A DNA stretch of 19,061 nt from contig CAAFSR010000320.1 of the NCBI GenBank assembly GCA_900765705.1, positions 1 through 19,061 on the forward strand. The letters are read 5' to 3'. The stretch comes from an uncultured Faecalibacterium sp. GTDB lineage: Bacteria; Bacillota; Clostridia; Oscillospirales; Ruminococcaceae. Position numbers and translations under genes: made by a program. Positions 6,682 through 14,963 of the stretch are shown here, in pieces. How positions within the stretch are numbered: position 1 is the first letter of the stretch; the number at the start of each line of letters is the position of its first letter. A model generated the notes under the pieces. It did not search any database. It worked only from the letters and a program-made list of their open reading frames with translations, and was not told where the DNA came from.

Positions 6682-7479
6682 TCAGGTTTCGTTCCAGTAT
6701 TCAAACCCGTGCCGATAGGCGGTCTTATCGCAGCACAGCACATACTTGGAAACTGCAGTCAGCTCCTGCGCACGGGGCGGGAGGATATCCCGCACGACCT
6801 GCGGCAGATACCCTGTAAATTTGACTTCCATTACCAGTTTGCCCGGCTCCAGCACCGGCAGGGTGGGAAGCGTGGAGTCAAAAATGTCCCAACTGCCCAC
6901 AGCTGCCCGGACATTCTGGTCAAATGTAACGCGCACCGTGCCGGCATCCATGATCCACGGTTCGCGGTCGTAATCCACGATGACCCGGGGACGGAGCACA
7001 TTGCACACACACTCGGTGTAGAACTCCTGACACAAACGGCGGGGACTGTGCAGCAGAAAGTCATAGTCTCCGGCGAGAATCGCATCAAACTCTGCATGGG
7101 TCAAAGGCGCAGCTTCTTTATAGATGTAACTGCCAAATTTTTTCTTTCGCTCCAGCTTGATACTGCGGTCGCTGCAATTATAAATACGGATGCGGTATTT
7201 CTTGCGCAGCAGCACACCGGCATCTTTTTCCTCGTAAGCAGTATTCCAATAATCGTCAAAATACAGGCTGCGGATGAAGTACCCTCCCTGCTGCGCGTGA
7301 GGATCCAGATGAAGCACCGGAGCCAGCCGCACAACCAGCTCTGCCTTATCCGCATAGGAAATAAGATATTTCAGCTCGTGGCGGTACTTTTCTCCGGTGC
7401 GGGAGGGCGGCGGGGCCAGCAGGCTCCTGCCCCGCTCAAACAGGCTTGGCCCGGTGTGCTGCCCCGGTCTACTCTTCAT
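6682..7479 (-). CDS. VTC-domain protein, putative polyphosphate polymerase
   Basis: This 265-residue soluble protein is a stand-alone VTC domain. In yeast Vtc4 this fold is the tunnel enzyme that makes polyphosphate from ATP. The basic and acidic tunnel motifs are present in order: RHELKY (33-38), SLYFDD (71-76), KYRIRIY (94-100), KLERKKKFG (108-116), VIVDYDREPW (166-175), RVTFD (183-187), the metal-type Glu in VMEVKF (216-221) and SKY (244-246). It therefore looks catalytically competent by homology. The ATG at 7479 has a perfect GGAGG six bases upstream and overlaps the CotH stop by 11 bases. It has no membrane helix, so the DUF4956 protein is the likely membrane partner. Whether the bacterial family makes polyphosphate or another product is not certain. 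Confidence 0.93.
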   Translation of the reverse strand: MKSRPGQHTGPSLFERGRSLLAPPPSRTGEKYRHELKYLISYADKAELVVRLAPVLHLDPHAQQGGYFIRSLYFDDYWNTAYEEKDAGVLLRKKYRIRIYNCSDRSIKLERKKKFGSYIYKEAAPLTHAEFDAILAGDYDFLLHSPRRLCQEFYTECVCNVLRPRVIVDYDREPWIMDAGTVRVTFDQNVRAAVGSWDIFDSTLPTLPVLEPGKLVMEVKFTGYLPQVVRDILPPRAQELTAVSKYVLCCDKTAYRHGFEYWNET

Positions 7480-9274
7480 AGGTATCCTCCACGATGCTGC
7501 CGTCCGGCTGGACGTAAAAACAGATCATGCCATAATGCTTGCCGGCCTCGGTAACATAATAATCAAACGCATCCTGCGTGTAACCGGATGCATTCGTTGC
7601 GCGGACCCGCAAAAAATATTGTCCAGCAGGAAGCGTATCCATTGTAAGCTCTGGCAGGATCAGATTTTCCTGCCGGAAGAATACTGTGTTAAACAGATAA
7701 TCTTTTGCAAGTTCGACCGTATAACAGATTTCCTCGACCTTAAAATTATAGGAAGGATCCCAATTCAGATGTAACTGACCGTTTGCTGCCTGCGGTATGC
7801 CAATGTAAAATGGCATGGGCCTACGGTAGCTCTCCCAGTAGTAATTATAGTTTTCTTCGATCTCCGGCCAGATGCTCTTCAGAACATCTTCGTATTCGGC
7901 ATGCGTGATAGGTACATACATCCGGTCCGGCATCTGCCAGACATACGTTTCCGTCACACTTCGGTAATGTTCCAGCATGGACTGAATGCGTTCCTCATTC
8001 ATGTAAGCATAAAGCTCCTTCATGGCAGCATCCAGCATATCACGGTAACTTTGTGTTTGCAGACAGCGCCGGAACAGCACATTGCCCCAGTAGTTGCTCA
8101 CGCCGCGTTCCCAGCTTTCAGAGTCCGAGAACTTGATGATCTCACGTTCCCGGCGGCGGAGCATACCGTCATTGTCCCAGTCCCAGAGATACCATTTGCT
8201 GGAGTTTTGTGGGCTGTACAAGTAGACATTTCGATTTTGAGTGTCTGTGTTGCCGGTCAGCAGCTGAAATGCCATCCAATAGGCGATATTTTCCTTGTCA
8301 AAGTACGTTGCAAAGAGCTCATTCTCCATGGATGACGTTTCATCGTTGAGAACTTCCAGCATTTCGATCAATTTGGAGTGGTCACTGTCTCCCTTTATTT
8401 CCAGCAGCGCCTCAAATGCAGTTTGGTCATATGCAGGGTCCGTTGAGAGGCGGATAATATCTTCATAGCGCAAAAATTCAAAGGAATTGATTTTATACAG
8501 TTGGCCGTTTGGATCTGCTCCATGCGTCTTGAGCGCGGTCTTATTCAGCTGTTCGACCTGAGTATACAGTCCATAATCTTCAAATACACCATTGTCGCTG
8601 TCGGTCAGGTCTTTGACGTACAAATGCACGAATTGGGTTTGAAGGCCCATCATCTGGTCGATCCCCTTAATAAGGTCATAGGCCATCTTATTGCGGAAGC
8701 GCAGCCCCTCACCCATGTGCTTATTGAGGGCGATGGTTCGCTGACCGCGCCAGCTGCCCTTGTTTTTCTTGAGCTTTATTTTGTAGTTTTTCTGAGCATT
8801 CTCACTGGAGGTCTGACCACGTATCTGAACGGTGGCGTTTGGGGTCAGGGTATCATATCCAAGCTCTCCCACGACTGGGCCGTTCTCATCACCGACCTGA
8901 AGCAGAGCGGCGACCTGATAGCGTGGCACCCCCATGGCCTCATAATCGTAGACCGAATAATGGTTGATCTCTGCCCAGCTGTGGTTTGTATTTTCGCTGT
9001 CGTTGCCCCGGCTCACGGTCAGGTACATCGTCACCACGCCGCTGTCATCGTAGACGTTGTACAGCTCTGCATTGTCGCGCAGGTGGACACTGTTGATTTC
9101 AGATGCGGGGGCCTTTTCCACCTTATCGACCGCTTTGTCCTCAGACGCTGCCTGTGAGCCGACAGCGCTCTCTGTACTCCCGGCTGGCAGCACGGCACAG
9201 CCTGCACACAGACCGGCAAGCGCCACGCCCAGCCCCAGCACCCTGCGGCGCGGGATCAGTTTCTTATCTTCCAT
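7469..9274 (-). CDS. CotH-kinase family lipoprotein
   Basis: This is a 601-residue surface protein of the CotH family; the founding spore-coat protein is an atypical secreted protein kinase. A basic N-terminus, hydrophobic stretch and Cys26 in LAGLCAGC suggest a lipoprotein. The CotH domain spans about residues 110-480, with RGQTS (152-156), a Lys-rich strand KNYKIKLKK (162-170), GLYTQVEQLNK (235-245), NTDTQNRNVYLY (342-353) and the likely metal-binding WDWDNDG (364-370). A beta-rich, fibronectin-III-like domain follows (about 500-590). The ATG at 9274 was chosen because GGGGAGAG lies just upstream and the signal sequence then sits at the terminus; the longer in-frame start at 9436 lies inside pelG. 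It follows pelG by 13 bases. Its target could be a surface protein or the polymer machinery (inference). Confidence 0.93.
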   Translation of the reverse strand: MEDKKLIPRRRVLGLGVALAGLCAGCAVLPAGSTESAVGSQAASEDKAVDKVEKAPASEINSVHLRDNAELYNVYDDSGVVTMYLTVSRGNDSENTNHSWAEINHYSVYDYEAMGVPRYQVAALLQVGDENGPVVGELGYDTLTPNATVQIRGQTSSENAQKNYKIKLKKNKGSWRGQRTIALNKHMGEGLRFRNKMAYDLIKGIDQMMGLQTQFVHLYVKDLTDSDNGVFEDYGLYTQVEQLNKTALKTHGADPNGQLYKINSFEFLRYEDIIRLSTDPAYDQTAFEALLEIKGDSDHSKLIEMLEVLNDETSSMENELFATYFDKENIAYWMAFQLLTGNTDTQNRNVYLYSPQNSSKWYLWDWDNDGMLRRREREIIKFSDSESWERGVSNYWGNVLFRRCLQTQSYRDMLDAAMKELYAYMNEERIQSMLEHYRSVTETYVWQMPDRMYVPITHAEYEDVLKSIWPEIEENYNYYWESYRRPMPFYIGIPQAANGQLHLNWDPSYNFKVEEICYTVELAKDYLFNTVFFRQENLILPELTMDTLPAGQYFLRVRATNASGYTQDAFDYYVTEAGKHYGMICFYVQPDGSIVEDTYEE

Positions 9275-9287
9275 CTTTTCTCTCCCC

Positions 9288-10769
9288 TCAAGAAGCACTA
9301 TGTTTTGCACTCTTCGTCGGCTTTCGCTTTTTATATTCCAGGAACAGCCCCAGCCGGGTGAAGCGCCCGGCTTTTGTTTCTGCCACAATAGGCTGCTGCC
9401 CCAACACCCGATAGGGCAGGTTGGCCGTAAAGACATCCAACCGGAACAGCGTTACCAGATAAAACAATGCCGCCCCGATCAGGAGGCCAAATCCGTAAAA
9501 TGCAGGGTCAAGCGCCATGGAAAGTGCCGTAAGCCCGCTGGCAGAGACAGCAAACACAGCGGCGGCTGCAACAGCGCCGCCGTAATCCGTGAAGTAAAGC
9601 AGGATCATCAGGATGGTGTTGCCCACGGCGTAAAGGCCGTACCCCACACACAGGGTGCGGAAGTAGCCGTGCATCAGGTCGTTGAACCCAAGAGGCAGCA
9701 AAGCCAGCAGAGTGTTCTCCAGCGAAAGTACCGCCGCTGTGACGAACAGCTGTTTGAGGGCAGTGAACCGGAGTTCCCGGTTCAGCACAGCCAGCATCTC
9801 TTCCTCTGCTGTGACGATATCGCCCACAACGCCGCCATCGTTGAACAGGCTGTAGTAATTCCGGTATTTGGGGTAGAAATTGACCTCCACTGACACCACA
9901 AAATTTACGCTCGTGACGAGAATGGTCAAAAACGCAATAAGGGCAGGCACATCATAGTACGGAGCCCCATAAAACAGGCCTTTGACCTGTACGCCCGACG
10001 GGCCTGCCCAGCAGATGACAAGGTGGGCAAACAGCCCGATGTTGGTGCACAGCCCCGTAAAGGCCAGCGGAAGGAACGCATCCACCCAGCGCAGAAACGC
10101 CCAAGGGCTCTCTTCACTCTGCGGGAAGTAGCGGTAGAGCAGCACTACATCCCAGACCATCATCAGGCCGTAACCCATGGTCACAGCAAAGAGCATTCCC
10201 TCCAGCACCGGACAGCCCAGCAGCAGCACCAGCACGAATCCCAGCCCGAACGCCAGCGCAATGGCAGCCAGAAACGAACAGAGGATGCCACGGTAGTCCT
10301 TGATGGCGGTCAGATAACTCATGGCGTTCCAGTTCACGATCATCTCTGCAAAAAGCCACAGGCAGAGCAGCCCCTGCAAAAGAGTTGCTCCTGAAACAAG
10401 CAGAAACAGCCCATACAGCGTGCAGCCCAGTACAAGCATCATGCTGCTGGAGCCCCAGAACGAAGGCAGGATGGTCTGCTCCTGTTCCTCATACAGCATA
10501 TCTGCCAGATACCGTGTTACCGGCATGGAAAAGAAGCTGGTGACCGTAAGGGAAAACAGCAGCGTATAGGTGATCATGCAGACCAGCAGATCCTGCTGAT
10601 CCCGCGGGGCGCCCGCCCAGCTGCAGAGCAGCAAAATACCAAGCTGAAGCAGAACGCCCAGCAGCATGGGGCCGGTGCAGATAATGCCCGCATAGCCGTA
10701 GGCCCGCAGGGAGGCAAACAGTCCTTTGCGGCGGAACAGCTTTTTCAATTCAAATCCAATTCCTGCCAT
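9288..10769 (-). CDS. pelG: PelG, polysaccharide membrane transporter of the Pel system
   Basis: PelG is the membrane transporter of the Pel exopolysaccharide, distantly related to MOP/Wzx flippases. This 493-residue protein has about 12 hydrophobic helices across its whole length and opens with the family-typical MAGIGFELKKLFRRKG and then AYGYAGIICTGPML. A conserved mid-region reads VSVEVNFYPKYRNYYSLFND. Length is close to the roughly 450-500 of other PelG proteins. The ATG at 10769 follows the pelF stop by two bases and has GGAG six bases upstream. In characterised Pel systems it acts with PelD, PelE and PelF in the membrane. The C-terminal KKRKPTKSAKHSAS tail is basic and presumably cytoplasmic. 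Confidence 0.95.
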   Translation of the reverse strand: MAGIGFELKKLFRRKGLFASLRAYGYAGIICTGPMLLGVLLQLGILLLCSWAGAPRDQQDLLVCMITYTLLFSLTVTSFFSMPVTRYLADMLYEEQEQTILPSFWGSSSMMLVLGCTLYGLFLLVSGATLLQGLLCLWLFAEMIVNWNAMSYLTAIKDYRGILCSFLAAIALAFGLGFVLVLLLGCPVLEGMLFAVTMGYGLMMVWDVVLLYRYFPQSEESPWAFLRWVDAFLPLAFTGLCTNIGLFAHLVICWAGPSGVQVKGLFYGAPYYDVPALIAFLTILVTSVNFVVSVEVNFYPKYRNYYSLFNDGGVVGDIVTAEEEMLAVLNRELRFTALKQLFVTAAVLSLENTLLALLPLGFNDLMHGYFRTLCVGYGLYAVGNTILMILLYFTDYGGAVAAAAVFAVSASGLTALSMALDPAFYGFGLLIGAALFYLVTLFRLDVFTANLPYRVLGQQPIVAETKAGRFTRLGLFLEYKKRKPTKSAKHSAS

Positions 10770-10771
10770 GG

Positions 10772-12187
10772 TTACTCCAAGTGATATTCCTTAGCTGTTT
10801 CGTCGTACATTTTGCGGTAGTTAGCCAGCATCTGCTCGTGGTGAAAGTAAGCATCCACCCGTCTTTGGCCAATGCGCCCCATCTCTTCGCGGCGGGTACG
10901 GCTGGCACACATTTTCTCCATCGCATCGGCCAGCCCCTGACGGTACATAGGGGGTACACAGTAGCCTGCAATGCCGAACGTATCCCCCGGGGCGCCTTCC
11001 AGCAGTTCCCGGCAGCACCCCACCTCGGTGGTCACACAGGGACGGCGGGCTGCCATGGATTCCAGCACAGAGAGCGGCTGTCCTTCTGAAATGCTGGTGA
11101 GGATGGTGAAGTCCAGCTTCTGCATATACTGCACCACGTCTACACGGCCGGTGAAGATCAGATTTTTGAGCTGTAATTCCTCCACCAGTGCATAGCACTC
11201 TTTGGCGTAATCCTCATCATCCACGCCGCCCATGATGTGCAGCCGGACGTTGGGTACCCGGGAGGCCAGTTCAAAGAACGCGTAGATCATCGTCTTGACG
11301 TCCTTGATAGGAGCCAGACGCACCACTGCGCCAATATCCACCCAGCCATCCTCCTGTTTGAGCGGGATATTGCAGAACCGCTCGTACTGGACGCCGTTTG
11401 GGATAACGATGCACTTTTCAGCATTGCACCCCATCTCGATCTGCGTCCGGCGGGCATTATAGAACAGACTGCTGACCCGGAACGCCCGCCGGTAGATCTC
11501 CTCAGAAAGGACATAGAAGAACCGGATCCATCGGCTCTTGAACGAGGGCACCACCCACTCTGCACGGATGATCTCCTCCTCACGTTCGCGGGTGTAGATG
11601 CCGTGTTCCGTAAGAAGCACCGGTGCATGGTTCAGGCCGCCGCCCAGACAGGCCAGCAGACCGCCGTAGCCGGTAGAGATCGCATGATAGACATCCGCTT
11701 TCGGCACCCGGCCCGTAAGCAGATAGAGTACCGGCAGCAGCATCGAGCGCATGGTATGGAACGCATCCGCATAGGCCACATAGGGATACTCTCTCATGCA
11801 GATGTCCGTGAACAGCTCCATGAAGTCCCGGCTCTGCAAAAAAGAGAGCGGGTGGACGCCTTTTTCCTGAAACAGACGGTACAGCACATCCCAATCCGGT
11901 CTGCCCAGCCGTACCAGTTCCCGCAGGGCGGTGCGCTCGTCTGCGGTAAACAGGACCGGTTGCCGCTCACCGTGGAGGCGGAGGGCATCATCCAGAAAAA
12001 TCTCCTCCACCTCTTTCACGTTGGGCGGCAGCTCATACACAAACTTTCCCCGGTCCTGCGCTTTGGCACCGATGACCCAGAGGGAGAACTCCTGCTGAGG
12101 CATAGCCTGAATATAAGCGTGCATCCATGTGGATACGCCGCCGTGGACATAGGGGTAAGACCCCTCCAGCACCAGACAGATGCGCAT
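10772..12187 (-). CDS. pelF: PelF, family GT4 glycosyltransferase of the Pel system
   Basis: PelF is the cytoplasmic GT-B glycosyltransferase that polymerises UDP-sugar into the Pel chain. The start ICLVLEGSYPYVHGGVSTWM is a hallmark of PelF, followed by LLTEHGIYTRERE, the acceptor/donor-cleft motif IPNGVQYERF, VVRLAPIKDVKTMIYAF and the GT4 E(x7)E motif in SEGQPLSVLESMAARRP. I place the start at the second ATG (12187): the ribosome site AAGGGAG then sits seven bases upstream, whereas for the ATG at 12193, which overlaps the preceding stop as ATGA, it would be only about one base away. The product is 471 residues (473 with the other start), normal for PelF. It shares a tight operon with the DUF2194 gene upstream and pelG downstream. 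Confidence 0.96.
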   Translation of the reverse strand: MRICLVLEGSYPYVHGGVSTWMHAYIQAMPQQEFSLWVIGAKAQDRGKFVYELPPNVKEVEEIFLDDALRLHGERQPVLFTADERTALRELVRLGRPDWDVLYRLFQEKGVHPLSFLQSRDFMELFTDICMREYPYVAYADAFHTMRSMLLPVLYLLTGRVPKADVYHAISTGYGGLLACLGGGLNHAPVLLTEHGIYTREREEEIIRAEWVVPSFKSRWIRFFYVLSEEIYRRAFRVSSLFYNARRTQIEMGCNAEKCIVIPNGVQYERFCNIPLKQEDGWVDIGAVVRLAPIKDVKTMIYAFFELASRVPNVRLHIMGGVDDEDYAKECYALVEELQLKNLIFTGRVDVVQYMQKLDFTILTSISEGQPLSVLESMAARRPCVTTEVGCCRELLEGAPGDTFGIAGYCVPPMYRQGLADAMEKMCASRTRREEMGRIGQRRVDAYFHHEQMLANYRKMYDETAKEYHLE

Positions 12188-12189
12188 GG

Positions 12190-14052
12190 TCATGCTCCCT
12201 TCTTTTCAATGCGGACTGTGTCGGCATTGGCCTTGAGCAGATAAAGATCTCCGGTCAGGCGGGTCAATTCGCCGCCCGTCACTTTGCTGGGAGTCCCCTC
12301 ATTGGCGCGGAAGAAAAGCCATGCTTCATCGGCAAAATTGCCAAGGTGAAGTGTCCACGCAGTGTCGGTGCTGTCCATCGTGACCGTCAGCTGTGCATAC
12401 CGCTGGATGGCAGCAGAGCACTCGGTGCCGGTCTGCCTGCGCAGATCCGGTGCAGCGGCACTGAGCCACTTGAGATAATCTTTCAGACCGCCCTTATAGG
12501 TTTCCCAGCCTTCCGCAGCACCGCGGTCCACATCCAGCAGATCGTCCGGGTGCATAAAGTGGGTGCTGACGTAATGCATATTCAACTCGCTCATCGCGGC
12601 CAGCCGCATATAGGTATCTCCCACCATACCGCCGGATACGATGCGGGGCTGCTCCACGATACCGTCGCTGGCCACACCGAATTCCTGCACATAGGGCAGG
12701 GATGTGCCATCCTCAAAGTAAGTGCTGGCAATGGTGCGGATCTGGGACACTTTGCTGCCCAGCACCTTCCGCCCTGCAGCGGAAAGGATGTTGGAGGGCG
12801 GCACATAGACACTACCCTCTGTGTTGGGCAGCACGGTCTTTTGAAAATCGATCAGTTCGTTCATCGCTGCCACAATGGCCTCCTCACTGGGCCACTGATG
12901 ATAGGCATACCGTCCCTTGTAATCCGTATCGGACAGCACCAGCGGCTGATGGTTGTAACCGTGGAAGCCCACTTCCCCTCCCTGCTGCAGCAGCAGACTG
13001 CCATAATATCGGAACTGCTGGGTGTCCGGCTGACGGACCGGCGCACTCTGGGTATCGTCCTCATAGTTTTCGATCATGACACCGGTAAAACGGATGGAGT
13101 ATTGCTGTGCAAGCCTCATAAGATCCGGCCACCAGACCTTGGAATAGAAATCCGCAATACTCATCCCGTAGTCCCTGCGGATATAAGTACCATCGCCGCC
13201 GGGTACCGGAGATGGAAAATCGTCCAGATAGAACACCGAGCTGTTGATCACCGGGTAGGCAGCGGCATCGCACAGAAGGCTGAAGGACGCTGCATAGATG
13301 CCGCGCATGATTTTATCGTAGATGCCGATGTTGTCCACCACCACCCTGCCGGCACCAGACTTTGTACCCCACACCAGCGGAACGCCTTCGTCCCCCGTGC
13401 GGGCATAGACTGTGGCTTCCTCCCTGAGGCTGACGCTGAGGGACGACTGGAACGGGTCGCTGAACTCATACCGCTGCCCGCCGCCCAGCATAAACTCCTC
13501 CGTGGGAACGATGCTTTCTGCAGTCTTATACTCCCAGGAAGAGGACAATACCCCGAGGTTGGGCGAGATAGCGTCAAAATATGTTGTTTTCTGGGGCGTC
13601 ATGGCAAACAGGACGCTGCCGCCGTCCTTTACCCAGTTCATCAGGTCGATCAGGCGGCTGCCTAACGCATCCAGATCGCTCATGAGGACCACAACGGTTT
13701 TATACCGGTCAAACTCCGGGATACCTTCAAGAGCGGTCGTGTGTACATCCACAGCCTGCGTACTCACTTTCATATCCAGCAAGATCCGATCGAACTGCTT
13801 TTTTGCAAGGTCTGTACTATCCTGACCGGAATCGTAGAGCAGCAGGCAGGTGACGGGCTGGCCGAACATGGCGGTCTGTGCAGGCTCGACCTCTGTCCAG
13901 GGGAGATAATTGAGCTTGAATTTCGCTGCTTCGTATTGAATGCCGCTGCGCTCCGCAAACAGGATAGCGGCCATCGCCACGAACACGGCCCAGATGATCA
14001 GCAGCTTTTGCCAGCGGAACGCCCGCAGCCGGGAAAGGATCTCCTTTATCAT
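12190..14052 (-). CDS. DUF2194 PelA-like polysaccharide deacetylase
   Basis: This 620-residue protein has an N-terminal membrane anchor (residues about 16-33), so the body is extracytoplasmic. Residues about 60-270 form an alpha/beta domain (VTCLLLYDSGQDSTDLAK; KTVVVLMSDLDALG; VKDGGSVLFAM). A polysaccharide-deacetylase-like domain then shows a CE4-type metal site: Asp277-Asp278 in FYLDDFPSP, His364 and His368 in GFHGYNH, and a later STHFMHPDD (His498, His501). A beta domain closes the protein. In Gram-positive Pel loci the deacetylase-only PelA occupies this position. I see no glycoside-hydrolase domain such as the one in Pseudomonas PelA. The ATG at 14052 overlaps the preceding stop (ATGA) with GGGG eight bases upstream; an in-frame start at 14193 lies inside the upstream gene. 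Confidence 0.9.
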   Translation of the reverse strand: MIKEILSRLRAFRWQKLLIIWAVFVAMAAILFAERSGIQYEAAKFKLNYLPWTEVEPAQTAMFGQPVTCLLLYDSGQDSTDLAKKQFDRILLDMKVSTQAVDVHTTALEGIPEFDRYKTVVVLMSDLDALGSRLIDLMNWVKDGGSVLFAMTPQKTTYFDAISPNLGVLSSSWEYKTAESIVPTEEFMLGGGQRYEFSDPFQSSLSVSLREEATVYARTGDEGVPLVWGTKSGAGRVVVDNIGIYDKIMRGIYAASFSLLCDAAAYPVINSSVFYLDDFPSPVPGGDGTYIRRDYGMSIADFYSKVWWPDLMRLAQQYSIRFTGVMIENYEDDTQSAPVRQPDTQQFRYYGSLLLQQGGEVGFHGYNHQPLVLSDTDYKGRYAYHQWPSEEAIVAAMNELIDFQKTVLPNTEGSVYVPPSNILSAAGRKVLGSKVSQIRTIASTYFEDGTSLPYVQEFGVASDGIVEQPRIVSGGMVGDTYMRLAAMSELNMHYVSTHFMHPDDLLDVDRGAAEGWETYKGGLKDYLKWLSAAAPDLRRQTGTECSAAIQRYAQLTVTMDSTDTAWTLHLGNFADEAWLFFRANEGTPSKVTGGELTRLTGDLYLLKANADTVRIEKKGA

Positions 14053-14963
14053 TGCTGTTTCCCCTGCCAGAACCGCACGATCTCGCGGCCCTTTGCACTG
14101 AGGTAGACCTCCTTTTCCTCGATTTGACCCAGTGTTTTTCGGATAGCCTCCCCATCTCGCCGCGCTGCTGCCAGCCGCAGGCAGAGCACCCACGGCGCCT
14201 CGCGCTGGGGCCAGCGCGCCGTAAGCTCTTCCAGCGTTTTCTCTGCGCGGTCATACTCAGCAAGACTGAGCTGCACATCTGCCAGCCTGCATTCCAGCGT
14301 ACAGCTGCGGCGTCCGCCAAGGTTTTCCAGCCGCTTTTTCAGCAGCTGCTCCAGCTGATGGCGCTGGATCTCTGCGGCTCTGCCCTGTACGAAACCGTCT
14401 TTCAGATAGCTTTCCAGATAATTGCAGTATTCTTCCAGCACTGCGGCATCGTCCGGGGCAGCGGCATAGCGCTGCTCCAGCTTCTGCAATTTCAGGTCCG
14501 CTTCCTTGGTGATCTGCGACAGCGCCGTGGAAGCATAGTGTACCACTTCGCTGTCGTTGTCCATACGGGCCTGCTGAAGCAGGTCATAATAGCCTGCGGG
14601 GTCATCCGTCAGCACCGAGAGGATGAGCTTGCGTTTCTGCGCGGGACTGTCAACCAGCAGCGCTTCCTCCAGTGGAACGACCATATCCTCGCCTTCGTCA
14701 TCCGCCACAAGGATACTTTTGTGTATTTCTTCGTTGATATGCAGCTTTTCAAGTGTCTGTTCCCGCAGGCACCCGCCTGTAAGGCGGTTGGAAGTGTGGA
14801 GCAGCAACACACACAGCGGTCCCCACAGCGGCACAAGAAGCATCACAGGAGCAAAATATCCCTCCACCTCCAGTACCTTGGCCCAGGCCAGCAGCCAGAT
14901 CCCCCCGCATACGGCCAGATGTACTGCCAGCAGCACAAGACCAAGCCAGAACCCGTTACGCAT
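14049..14963 (-). CDS. PelE-like membrane protein with helical repeats
   Basis: A 304-residue protein with two membrane helices at the N-terminus (about residues 5-27 and 37-55) and a long helical cytoplasmic domain. Helical pairs such as AVLEEYCNYLESYLKDGF and CRLADVQLSLAEYDRAEKTL look like TPR repeats, the architecture of PelE. Sequence alone does not identify it strongly; the call rests on architecture plus position between the pelD-like gene and the PelA-like gene, which matches the pelD-E-A-F-G order of Gram-positive Pel loci. In that system PelE contacts PelD and bridges the synthase complex. The ATG at 14963 has a perfect AGGAGG six bases upstream and overlaps the pelD end by eight bases. 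Confidence 0.82.
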   Translation of the reverse strand: MRNGFWLGLVLLAVHLAVCGGIWLLAWAKVLEVEGYFAPVMLLVPLWGPLCVLLLHTSNRLTGGCLREQTLEKLHINEEIHKSILVADDEGEDMVVPLEEALLVDSPAQKRKLILSVLTDDPAGYYDLLQQARMDNDSEVVHYASTALSQITKEADLKLQKLEQRYAAAPDDAAVLEEYCNYLESYLKDGFVQGRAAEIQRHQLEQLLKKRLENLGGRRSCTLECRLADVQLSLAEYDRAEKTLEELTARWPQREAPWVLCLRLAAARRDGEAIRKTLGQIEEKEVYLSAKGREIVRFWQGKQQ

